From NCBI GenBank assembly GCA_902984215.1, contig CADWAF010001454.1:1-14242 (forward strand): a stretch of 14,242 nt of DNA, given 5' to 3'. Positions 1 to 10,700 of this stretch are shown here, piece by piece (within the stretch, counting starts at the first letter, position 1; each line of letters begins with the position of its first letter). A program made the position numbers and the translations under genes. The notes beneath the pieces are model-generated. The model worked only from the letters and a program-made list of their open reading frames with translations, did no database searches and was not told the DNA's origin. This DNA is from Willaertia magna. Lineage: Eukaryota > Heterolobosea > Eutetramitea > Acrasida > Naegleriidae.

Positions 1-2
1 GT

Positions 3-3000
3 TCTCCTTTTTTAATTGAATTATATCATTTAGAATTAATTAAACCAATTCAAGAATGTTTAATTTCAAATAATAATTATTCAATTAATTTTTTAAAGAA
101 AAAAGGAAAAGAAATAATTAAAACAGAATTATTTCCATTTACAATTTCTTCTTTTGTTAAAGATTATGAAACCAATCAAATAATTATTGAAAATTGTAAT
201 GTGACGACAAATATGGAAAATAATGTTAATATCAAAATTAATTTTAATATTCAAAAAGAAGGAAATTATTATTTAAATGTTTTTATTAATAATGATTTGA
301 AATTAGAATTTCCATTAAAATCAATTAAAGAAATTGTTTGGGAGAAAATGTTTAAAGAAGGTAAAATTGATATAAGTCATGAATCATTTCCAACTTTAAG
401 AGATTTAATGATTAAAGCAATTAATATTGATGCAAAAAATCTAATGTATGCTCCAGATGAATTAAAAGATGATAAGGAATTATTGTGGCTTGCATTTTAC
501 AATTTAGAATATATATTTGAACCATTGGATAAATATAATACAATTGAACAAATTATATTAGAGGCTGAAGAAAATGATATTAATTTTATTAAACTAATTT
601 CAGAAAAGATGAAAAGATTTTGTTCGCACAGAGTTTTAGAAAATAATCCAAACTATTCCTATTTACAGTACGCTTCTAATGATTTAAAGAATGATACACA
701 ATTTATTTTAAACCTTTTTCAGCTACATAATATTCTGCATTATTTTGATGTGAATTTTAATTCGGTAAAAGAAATTTACTTATATATTACAAAAATGGGA
801 AGAATAGAAAGTTCTATTAATTACCTTTCCACTGAACTCAAAGATGATAAAGAATTGTTTTTGGAAATTGTGAAATTTAAAGGCAGTCTTTTGCAACAAG
901 CTTCAGAAAGATTAAGAAGTGACAAAGAGATCATTTATCACAGTTTTTATAATTTATCTTATATAAGTAAACCATTAGATTACTATAATGAGGCAAAAGA
1001 TGTTGTATTAGATGCAGTGAAAATTAATGGATATTGTTTATCGTATATTTCAAAAGAATTAAAGAATAATGAAGAGATTTGTAAAGCAGCTATTGAAATT
1101 AATTATAATAATTTTTCACACACAGAATATTTTCATAACAAAAAAGATTGGTATTTAAAGATTTTGCCATTCTTTCCAAGATTATACTTTGCTTCTATAT
1201 CATTAAGAAAAGATAAAGAACTTGTTAACAAAGCAATTGAATATGATCCTAATAATTTAAAGTATGTTCATCCAGATTTGAAAAAAGAAAAAGATATTAT
1301 TTACAAAGCTCTTTTTACTGCTAAATATATTTCAGAACCAATAGAATATTTTAAGAATTTCAATGATCCAATTATAGAAATGGCGAAAGATGCTTTATTA
1401 AACCATCAAAATTCTTTTCAATTAATACCATTTGGGTTAAGAAGCGATACAGATGTTGCATTATTATTATCTCCTTCTTATTATAGTAATGAAATGAAGG
1501 ATAATAAGGAGTTAATGTTGAAAATTGTTAAAAAGAACGGTGACCATCTACAATATGCGTCAAACAGATTAAAGAATGATTTAGATGTTTTGTATGAAGC
1601 TTTTAATCAATTAAAGGTAATATCTAAAGAAAAATCTTGCTTTAAATCTGCAAAAGACTTTATTTTATATTTATTGAAAAATAACAACTCAATTTATAAA
1701 TTATACCTACCCAAACAGTTGTCTAAAGATGAAGATGTTATTAGGGCTCTCAATCCACACAAAAACAAAGAAATAATGAACGTAAAAGACCGTTTTGGCG
1801 CTGAGGACAAAAATTTATTGAAACAATGCTTAATGACAACTCCATCCTTGCCGCGGTACAGAATTCATTCAACTTTATTATTTGACAAAGAAATCTTGTG
1901 GTACCGCTTCTTTTATTTAGGGTTAATCGATAAAGAAATTAATCAGTACAAAACTATTAAAGAATTGATTTTAGAAGTCATCCAAATTGAAAAACCTGAA
2001 CGATTTATAAATTATCTTCCAAATTATAATGATTTACAATATCTTTTCCTTAGTGATGTTGGTTATTTTGAAACTTTTACTGGAATAACCAATCTTAGAC
2101 AATTAGTTTTGTATGTACTTCAAAACTGTGGTATATTGTACGGTTTGAATTTAAAAGAATTTTCAGATGACAAAGAAATATTATTATCCAACATTCAAAA
2201 CGATTTCAATAATAGCAGTGTATTATCTCATGCATCTAATAGATTAAAGCATGATAAGGAATTTATTTGGAATTATTTTTATTATAAAGGATATACCTTA
2301 AAATCACTTGAAGAGTATGAAAATGCTGAACAAATTGTTTTAGAGAATATTGAGTATGATTTTAATATTTTCCCTCATTTATCGATTGAAATGAGAAATA
2401 GCAGGGCAATAGTTAAAAAATCAATTAAAAGATTTGTAGGATCAAATGTATTACAGTACTCTTCAGCTGAAATAAGAGACGACAAAGAAATTGCTTTACT
2501 TGCCTTAATGCATGACCCAAAATCTTTTCAATACTTATCTGACAAATTACAAAGTGACGAAGAATTATTTTCGTTGGCAATTAAGTATGATCCTCATTTT
2601 AATTGTTTCAAAGGATATCCGTTTAGTAATGAGTTTTTGAAAAAGATTATTAAGTATAACCACCGTTTTTTCTCTTATTGTTCCATTTACCTTCGTTCTG
2701 ACAAAGAATTTATTATTAATACAATGAAACAATTTCCTGATTTATGGTACAGTGCAGCTCCTGCTTTGAAACACGACAAAGAATTTTTACAGTATGCTTT
2801 TCAATATGGAACCTATTATGACAACGATAACAAAGAAATGATGTTGTCCCGTTGTCATGTATATGCATCAGAAAGATTAAAAAGAGATAAAGATTTCATT
2901 TGGACAGTATTTAAGAAGATAGGATTAATTTCAAAAGAAAAAGCAGAATATAATTCAATTAAGGAGATGGCTTTAGAAGCTGCAGAAAAACCCTCCTTTT

Positions 3001-4682
3001 CTTTAAACTATCTTTCAAAAGAAATGCAAGAAGATAAAGATATTATACGTAAAATCTTTACTCATCACCCAAACAACTTAATAGACAAACATGATTTATG
3101 TGACAAGTTCGATCGTGACATTGCTCTTTATGTGGTAAAAAGGAAAGGTGATTTATTGAAATATTTAAGAGAACAATTTAAATCAGATTTTGAAATAGTT
3201 TTAGAAGCAGTGAAACAAAATGGAAATGCTTTACAATACGCTTCAAATAATTTGAGAGAATCTGAAACAATTGTAATGGAGGCAATTAAGGTAAACCCTG
3301 AATCATTTAATTATTATGCTATAGGAGCTGCCAGAAGAAACAAAAATATAATTTCATATTTTGTGGAAAAATCACCCGATTATTTAAAGTATATGGCTCA
3401 TGAAGCATTTAAAGACGAGGAAATATTACTTAAAGTACTTAAATATCCACATGACATCAAAGATTATTTGAACAAAAACAAGGACATTGTTGTAAAATAT
3501 ATTTCATCTTTTCCAAGTATTTACTATGCACTAGAAGGAGATCTTAAGTTGGATAGAGAGATTATAATAAAAGCCTTAAAAGCTGATGGAAATGTATTCA
3601 AAGATGTACCTAATCATTTGAAGAATGACATAGAACTCTGTTGGACAGCATTCACCCAATTAAAAATTATTTCATTACCTTTACAAAAATATAAGAATAT
3701 CAATGAACTTGCTTTAGAAATTGTAACAAAAGATGGTAAATTATTATCTTATCTATCCAATCAATGTAAAAACGACAAAAATATTGTTATGACAGCAATA
3801 GAACAGAATGCTGAATCTGTAGGTTATTGTTCATATAGATTACGCAATGATTATGATGTTATATTAACTGCTGTAAAAAGAAATGGAAATTTATTAAGTC
3901 ACGCTTCAAACTTTTTGAAAAATGTCAAATCTATTGCAATAGACGCTGTCACTGAAAACTCTAAGGCAATTATTAATGTTTCCAATAGATTGAAAGATGA
4001 CATTGATATTGCAAAATTAGCAACTAAAAAAGATATTGAAATGTTACAACATGTTTCATTGAGATTGAGAAATAATAAGGAATTTATTTTAAACTTAATT
4101 GAAAGAGATGTAAACGCCTTTAAATACGCCTCTGAATTCTTAAAGAATGACAAAGAAATTGTTTATACATGCCTTAAAAAGTTAAATCTTATTTCTTTAC
4201 CAATCGATGCATTTGGAAGTGCAAAAGAAATTATTTTATATATTTTACAAAGAGATACAAATATTAATGCTTACAGTACATATATGCCATATATTGGTAA
4301 AATTTTGAGACAAGACAGAGATATTGTAAAATATTTAATTCCAAAAGGTATTATTTATTTATCAAACTATCCTTGGATGAGAGTGGATGAAGAATTAATT
4401 TTAGAAATTGTTTCAGAAAATAACAAAGATCTAAATTATTTAAATTACATTAGTCCAATATTAAAAGATAAAAAGTGTTTTATGATTAAACTTGTGAAGA
4501 TTAATGGAAATGCTCTGAGTTATGCGTCAGAAGATTTAAAGAATGATAAAGAAGTTGTTTGGACAGCTTTAAATCAATTGAAATATATTAATGATCCAAT
4601 TGAAACTTTTAATTCAGTACAAGATATATTTTCCAAAGCAAATAACCAAGCCTTTGTCTTTCGTCCAAAAGAATTTTATTAA
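3..4682 (+). CDS. Giant DUF4116-type helical-repeat protein, 5' end outside window
   Basis: I read at least 1,559 codons in one frame, ending in TAA at 4680-4682. A start at GTG 201 or the first in-frame ATG at 213 is possible. However, all 66 codons from 3 to 200 are sense with ordinary protein-like content, so I treat the gene as 5'-partial. The first ~120 residues (to about 370) mix strand-like and helical sequence and are unrecognised. From about 430 to 4645 the protein is built of ~25-residue two-helix units with the pattern [N/D]G-x-x-L-x-Y-A-S-x-x-L-K-x-D-K-E-hh-x-x-A-h-K. This is the hallmark of DUF4116, whose ~50-residue Pfam model covers two such units. The family occurs in protists, some amoeba-associated bacteria and large viruses, and no biochemical role is established. 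I see no signal peptide, membrane segment or catalytic domain in the visible part. A scaffold or protein-binding solenoid is inference. Its 3' end faces the haemagglutinin-like gene 30 bases away. Confidence 0.85.
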   Translation, partial: SPFLIELYHLELIKPIQECLISNNNYSINFLKKKGKEIIKTELFPFTISSFVKDYETNQIIIENCNVTTNMENNVNIKINFNIQKEGNYYLNVFINNDLKLEFPLKSIKEIVWEKMFKEGKIDISHESFPTLRDLMIKAINIDAKNLMYAPDELKDDKELLWLAFYNLEYIFEPLDKYNTIEQIILEAEENDINFIKLISEKMKRFCSHRVLENNPNYSYLQYASNDLKNDTQFILNLFQLHNILHYFDVNFNSVKEIYLYITKMGRIESSINYLSTELKDDKELFLEIVKFKGSLLQQASERLRSDKEIIYHSFYNLSYISKPLDYYNEAKDVVLDAVKINGYCLSYISKELKNNEEICKAAIEINYNNFSHTEYFHNKKDWYLKILPFFPRLYFASISLRKDKELVNKAIEYDPNNLKYVHPDLKKEKDIIYKALFTAKYISEPIEYFKNFNDPIIEMAKDALLNHQNSFQLIPFGLRSDTDVALLLSPSYYSNEMKDNKELMLKIVKKNGDHLQYASNRLKNDLDVLYEAFNQLKVISKEKSCFKSAKDFILYLLKNNNSIYKLYLPKQLSKDEDVIRALNPHKNKEIMNVKDRFGAEDKNLLKQCLMTTPSLPRYRIHSTLLFDKEILWYRFFYLGLIDKEINQYKTIKELILEVIQIEKPERFINYLPNYNDLQYLFLSDVGYFETFTGITNLRQLVLYVLQNCGILYGLNLKEFSDDKEILLSNIQNDFNNSSVLSHASNRLKHDKEFIWNYFYYKGYTLKSLEEYENAEQIVLENIEYDFNIFPHLSIEMRNSRAIVKKSIKRFVGSNVLQYSSAEIRDDKEIALLALMHDPKSFQYLSDKLQSDEELFSLAIKYDPHFNCFKGYPFSNEFLKKIIKYNHRFFSYCSIYLRSDKEFIINTMKQFPDLWYSAAPALKHDKEFLQYAFQYGTYYDNDNKEMMLSRCHVYASERLKRDKDFIWTVFKKIGLISKEKAEYNSIKEMALEAAEKPSFSLNYLSKEMQEDKDIIRKIFTHHPNNLIDKHDLCDKFDRDIALYVVKRKGDLLKYLREQFKSDFEIVLEAVKQNGNALQYASNNLRESETIVMEAIKVNPESFNYYAIGAARRNKNIISYFVEKSPDYLKYMAHEAFKDEEILLKVLKYPHDIKDYLNKNKDIVVKYISSFPSIYYALEGDLKLDREIIIKALKADGNVFKDVPNHLKNDIELCWTAFTQLKIISLPLQKYKNINELALEIVTKDGKLLSYLSNQCKNDKNIVMTAIEQNAESVGYCSYRLRNDYDVILTAVKRNGNLLSHASNFLKNVKSIAIDAVTENSKAIINVSNRLKDDIDIAKLATKKDIEMLQHVSLRLRNNKEFILNLIERDVNAFKYASEFLKNDKEIVYTCLKKLNLISLPIDAFGSAKEIILYILQRDTNINAYSTYMPYIGKILRQDRDIVKYLIPKGIIYLSNYPWMRVDEELILEIVSENNKDLNYLNYISPILKDKKCFMIKLVKINGNALSYASEDLKNDKEVVWTALNQLKYINDPIETFNSVQDIFSKANNQAFVFRPKEFY
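430..4645 (+). repeat. Array of ~25-residue DUF4116 units with 11 aromatic variant units
   Basis: Degenerate protein-level repeats fill the + strand gene. The best-conserved run lies around 3730-4150, where successive units of 25 residues follow each other without gaps. Eleven variant segments begin at 471, 693, 921, 1287, 1578, 1884, 2253, 2886, 3627, 4149 and 4545. Their pattern is D-K-E-hh-[W/Y]-x-x-[F/L]-x-x-L-x-x-I-S-x-P-x-x-x-[Y/F], followed by a helix ending in a [D/E]-hh-L-x-h motif. The copy at 693 is the weakest. The variants lack the YAS motif and look like a modified 25-residue unit rather than an unrelated insertion. DNA-level similarity between units is low, so the array is old. 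Confidence 0.8.
4675..4680 (-). terminator. Candidate polyadenylation signal for the - strand gene
   Basis: The - strand reads AATAAA here, about 33 bases past the TAA of the haemagglutinin-like gene. It lies inside the last sense codons of the opposite gene, touching the T of its stop codon. The position suits a eukaryotic cleavage and polyadenylation signal. The hexamer is common by chance in DNA this AT-rich, so the support is positional only. Confidence 0.35.
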
Positions 4683-4712
4683 ATTGTATAAAGCTATTTT
4701 CAAATACAAAGC
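4683..4712. other. 30-base gap between convergent genes
   Basis: Only 30 bases separate the two stop codons. The gap holds a weak inverted repeat, AAGCT at 4691-4695 against AGCTT at 4710-4714, with no T-run typical of an intrinsic bacterial terminator. Such a short tail-to-tail gap implies a compact genome and probably overlapping 3' transcript ends. Confidence 0.7.
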
Positions 4713-7700
4713 TTAATAAATAATAGATTCTCCAAGTGTGTCATACTTAATTTCATTTTTTAAATCTGGAAGTGCAACTCCAGACCGTTTCATTTCCACA
4801 ACTCTACTTTCCAAAGCAAGTAAATGTTTTTCTTCTTCTAAATACAATAGATGGCACAAATGTCCAATATTACCACCAACCACACCACCAATTACTTGAC
4901 CACATTTCATACCTACTGCCGTACCGTACGGTCCAGCAACAACAGTACCTACATACCCTCCAATAGCTGCCCCTATATAACCTCCAATCATTCCACCAAC
5001 AATTTTATTTGGTTCTACCGCGTTTTTCAATTCTTGGATCCCATCCCAGTTAATTTCTTTTCCTGTTAAAAGACTATCTGTAATGTGATAACCTGTTTCA
5101 CTTAACTCAACAAACATTGTTGAATATGGATTAGTGATAGAAGTTGTGGTTCTTAAAGAATTTTCCAACCAATGACGTTCACGAGCTGCATTATTATATC
5201 CTGAAGAAACACTAGTTGCAACAGATGTAGCTATAGATTTTGTCAGCTCTTTCAGTTCTCTATTATTACTATTAGAGGTGTTGGTAGTACTTTTTGAATC
5301 CACAATTGACTTCTCATATAACTTGAATACGTTGTTTTTATCAACAAAGCTGGTTGATGCCTTAGTTGTATTTTGTAATTCAATACCATATAATGGTTTT
5401 GGATTTAATAATTTATATTCATTAATACCAATCGATTCAGCTTGAAGGAACAACTTTGCACCAAGTATGTGAGGTGCAAGTGGTTTGAATAGCCGTAAGG
5501 GAAGAGAAGGAACTGCTTTGATATTGCTACTACTTTCAACATAATCTATGAGTTCAATGTTGTTAACAGTTGGCTTTTCAATCACATATTTAGAAGCTTT
5601 CAAATCAAATAATGGCTTAGTTTTAATTTGTGATTCAATAACAACTTTTGAATTTGGATTCATTAATTTTGAAGAGGCAAAATCATTATTATCTAAAAGT
5701 TCTGCTGAAAGAGAAATTTGTGAACTTAACAGTAATGGCTTTAACATTTTTGAAATATTTGTAGAAGCAATCTTCATTGCCTTAGATAATTGTTTTTCAC
5801 CAATTTGACTTAATTGGTCAACCAATGGATAAGAAACTAAGGCAAGACTATCTTCTTTTAACTTCTTTAAAAAACCATTTACTTCATCATTTGTTGTTGC
5901 AGTTTGTTTTGTTTTTTGATCTTCGTCTTGTTCTTGAATTTGTTTGGGTGGAATTTGTGATAATTCATTTTCTGTATCTTTCTTGTAACCAGTGATGGTT
6001 TCTTTTTCTTTTATTTTTGGAGTTTGTTTTTCCTTATCTTCTTCATCTTTGACATTTTGTTTAGAACTTTCTAATACTTCATTTTCATGTTGATTATTGA
6101 TGGTTGTTGTAACAAATGGTTTTAATATATCCCTTAATAACGTTTCATCAGTGATATCTGTTAAAGTATTATTCTTAATGCTATTAATGAATACAATATC
6201 AGTTGCCTCCTCTTTGGTAAAACCACTTTGTAAAAAGAATAAATATGAATCATTTGCTTCTTCAGCATCTTTTTTAGTTTCAAAAGAAAAACGATTTGTT
6301 GGAAGATCATTCTCTTTGAAATTAGTTGCATTTTCCATTATTTGCATGGCTGTATCAAATTTAGTTTTTAATTTAGTTAATTCTGGGACTTCTATTCTTA
6401 ATTTTGTGTCACCAAATTGGCCATGTATTTTTAAAGGAATTGTAATATCACTGCTATCTCTTTTTTCAATATTTGGGGATGTTTGTTGATTAGGAGATGA
6501 TAAATCAAAATGAATAGGGGCAACACTAAATCCAAATCCAGTGTGATTAGAATAATCATTACCTTTAAATTCTTCTGTTATATCCACCTTTGCTTCACAG
6601 TGCTTATAATTAAAAGAGCTTTTAACGGTGGTAGCACTTTCACTATTTTGAACATTAGCTCCTCCACCAATAGAAAATGCTTGTAAAGCATCGTCAACAA
6701 TATTTAAACCCAAAGATAAATTACAAGAATTTGCCTCTGAGTGATGTGTATCTTGTCTATGTTTCATATTCACTCTAAAGTCTTTTCCTTTAATTGTATT
6801 TATATCCATTTTATAACCATCTAATGTTAACATTAATTTAGGATTTAAATTTATAACTTCTTCTACTTGTCCAATTCCTAATTGATTAATTTCATTTCTT
6901 GAATTTTGTTTGGAATGAGAGAAATTAAAGTTTGGATTTAATCCTCCAGAAAAAGGATTTATACTAATTCCAAAATAATCATTTTGCATTGTTGATCTTT
7001 TTTCATGAACTGATCCTTTAAATATTAGGTTGGCTGCATCAAGATATAATTTTTGAGCTTTAAGATTAGTTTGTAATGTTGATTCTGCCTTGTCATCTAA
7101 TACTTTAATAAGAAGATTTTCAGCAAAGATATTTCCTAATACTTCATCTTTTCCTTTTGATTCTATAATATTGTTGTAAAAACCAATTCCAATATTGGAA
7201 AAGGAATTTTTCAGTTGATTCAAGGAATATGATTTAGGATTTAGTGCTAATTGACTTAAGTTCTTTACAATATTGACAGAAGATATTCCAGTACTAACTA
7301 AATCAGATATAAAACCAGTTGGGCCATCATTCATATTACACATTGAATCCATTCTTGATAAAACATTTGACATATTATTATATAAGGAAGGAGGTGTAAA
7401 AACATTCACAGAAACACCCCAGTCCTCTTTTTTGTAAGAATAATTTCTTTCCCATGCCTTAAATTGAACACCGTCTCTTGCTATAAATTCTAATGATTTA
7501 CAATAATAGGATGGAGATGTACCTTCTATTTTTCCTTCTGGACTAATTACTCTGCAACCTTTAGTAGATGTTACTAAGGTACTTAAGCCATGATCATGCG
7601 AAGAACTTTCTTCAGTTCCCCACCATAACAAAGTATCCTTGCTATAATTCTTAGTTGTTGCACTAACAGTATTTTGAATTACTCCTTTCTTACCTCTAAT

Positions 7701-10700
7701 AGTTGCATAATAATCTGGATCACCCACAGAAAGATTATTTTTGTTCAAATAACAATATTGAGTTCCATTCATATTAATTTGGTCTTCGCTATTTACATGA
7801 ATTGGTTTTGTTTCCGAAATAATCTTGGTTTCCTTAGTAACTACACTTTCCTCATATCCTTCATCAGTACCGACAGGAATAAATAAAAAGTATTTAGTTT
7901 TTGACCATCTTTTACTAACGTAGCTCTCTATCAAAGATTGCATATTAATGTCTCCATCTGAATTTATATTTCCACCATTTGTAGAATGAATAGTAATTCC
8001 TTGCATATCAATTTGTTCTTTTCCATACAGATTAATTTCATTTGCGTGAATCGAAGAAGTATGAAAGAAAGGTTTAGAACCAACGTAGGTTTTAGTGTAA
8101 CCTAAATCTAGTTTACCATTATCAGCAATTAATGTAACATTACCAGAAGCATTAAATAGTGTATTTTTAAAATCAAGTGACCCCTCTTTAGCTCTATAAT
8201 AAATATTGTGCCTATTTTCATACTTTCTTTGTATTGAATAATTATAGTTATTCGATACTAATTTGATTGTTTTAGCCATAACTACTTCATTTTGACTACC
8301 GTGTACCTTTCCTTCACAATTATCAAATATATTTTGTGAGTCAATTAGAACATTTTCTCCATTCACACTTCCTTTATTAATAAAATTTCCTTTTGTTTGA
8401 ATGGAAACAGACTTTGCATTGATATTAGCTGAATTATATAAATTGTTTACTGTCAATTTTAATAAATCAACACAATTTAATACTAAATCTTCATCAATTT
8501 TTTTATCTCCAAGAATTTCAATATCAATTTCTTTACAATTAATCCTATTCAACCCCTTTAAGTCTTGATCTTTTGTCTTTAATTTAAAATAATTACTTTC
8601 AATATAAGAGTTGACATCAGTTCTACTATTCTCTTTTGTAATGGAGACGATATTAGATAAAATTTTTGAGCGATATGAATCATTAAAAGAATTTTTAGCT
8701 ATGATACATACTTCCTTCTTGCTATCTAATACAGAAGTATGAGACAGATACACATTATTCGCTTCCAAAAAAGTACTGTCACTTGTTATTTTACCTTTTT
8801 GAAATAACATACCACTTGCATTAATGTCTACAATTTTACTATTTAATTGAAATAGATTACTAAAATATATACTATAGCCCTCAATAAAGCATCGTTCATC
8901 AACAGATAATGTGCCTCCTGCATTTAATTTGTTAAATAATGTAATTTCTAAATATCTGGTATGGATAGTACACTTTTTTAAAAGTTCAATATCTCCTTTT
9001 GATTTTATATTAATTGCATCACCCTTAATAATTCCCTCTACCTCTACCAATTCATCAGCAGAGAGAAATATATTTTGTCCTTTTGTTTGTGAATTTTCCT
9101 TAAATAAAATTTGTTTAGAATTAACCATTAATTGGTTATCTGCTATTAAATGTCCATCTTGTATTAACTCATCTTTAGCTGTTATAAAAATATTTCGTGA
9201 TTGCAGTAAACAATGTTTGAGGTATAGAAAATTTGATGTTAACACTATTTGATCCTTGGCGGTAACTTGTCCTTCAATAATTATGTTGTTGTATGCATTT
9301 AAAGTTAAATAAATTGCCTGAATAGATGAATTCTTAGCTATTTCTAAGTCACTAGTTGAATTGATGTTTATAGTATTACCTTTCATTATACCATTTAATT
9401 TTGCATAGACTGTTTGTATCTTAATATTATTAGCTTGTAATGTAGAGTTAATAAATGTTTGAAAATTATCTGCTGTCAAAAAGGTTTCCTCACAGTTAAT
9501 TGTGGAAGTATTAGATAAAATAATATCTTTTGCCCTCAAGTCAATTCTTTTACCAACTATATTCCCTTCCTGTAAAATATTGTTTTTTGCAATTATATTG
9601 ATTACTTTAGCATTGAGCTGAAATAATCTATTAAAGTATAAACTATATCCTTCTATTATACCTTGTTCTTCAACAATTAAACTACCATTTCCAATAAACT
9701 TATTTAAAACATTAATACCTAGACAAGTTGCTTGAATAATGCCTTTTTTAATAAGTTCCAAATTTCCTTTTGATTTTATATCAATGGATTTACCCTTAAT
9801 TAAGCCTTCTATCTCTACCAATTCATCAGCAGAAAGAAATATATTTTGTCCTTTTGTTTGTGAATTTTCCTTAAACAAAGTTTGTTTAGAATTAATCATT
9901 ATCTGATTATCTGCTATTAAATGTCCGTCTTGTATTAACTTATCTTTAGCTGTTATAAAAATGTTATGGGATTTAAGGAAACAATGTTTTAGAAATATAA
10001 AACATGATTTCAAAATAATAGTATTTGTAGCAGTCAATTTTCCATTCATCAATAAATTATTACAAGCGTCTATAGTGATATCTGATGTTTCAACAATTGC
10101 ATTCTTTACAATTTCTAAATCTTTGGTTGATTTGATATCTATACTTTTAACTTTCAAAATTCCATCCATTTTACCTTGGATTGTTTGTATAGAAATACGA
10201 TTGGATTTAATAATAGAGTTAGAAAATAATTCGAAATCCTCAGAGTTTAACGTTAAAAAGTCATTAGATTCAATTCTACCATTGTTTTTGAATTTGTTGA
10301 CTTTAAAGAATAAGTTATCACCAAGTATTATTCCTTTGTTGTCAAAACTAGCGTTACTTATTAATAATTTGTTTGATTGAATAATGCCTTGATTAGACTT
10401 TGATTGTAATATCAAATCTCCCTTAACATTTGCCTTAATATTTCCACATTGATTTTCCATATAAATAGCACCATTACTAATATCTATTAAATACAATGCT
10501 CCATGGTGGTCTTTTTTAATAACTATGTTCATTCTGTTTGATTTCATATTTTTAATTTGGGACTTTGATGTTGTTGAACCTAAAGTAAATTGAGCATTTC
10601 CCTTTGTAGAGCTTTCAATATTTCCATCAACAATATCTGCTACAAATGAAAAATCATTTTGTAAATCAACTGATATAAACCCAGAATGATTTTTAAATTT

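Noticed and set aside
3899..4153. 84-codon frame on the - strand inside the DUF4116 gene
   Set aside because: It lies wholly within the strongly repeat-patterned + strand coding region and its peptide mirrors those repeats in antisense.
4691..4714. Inverted repeat AAGCT/AGCTT as an intrinsic terminator
   Set aside because: The stem is only five pairs with a long loop and no T-tract.
8700..10255. Tandem units as an assembly error
   Set aside because: Outside the 150-base core the copies are well diverged, so they cannot be a simple duplicated read artefact, though copy number could still be under-assembled.
5548..10380. Several + strand frames of 70-139 codons inside the giant - strand gene (5548, 6097, 7674, 8911, 9961)
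   Set aside because: All are antisense to one continuous repeat-rich reading frame, are hydrophobic by composition only, and lack supporting start context.
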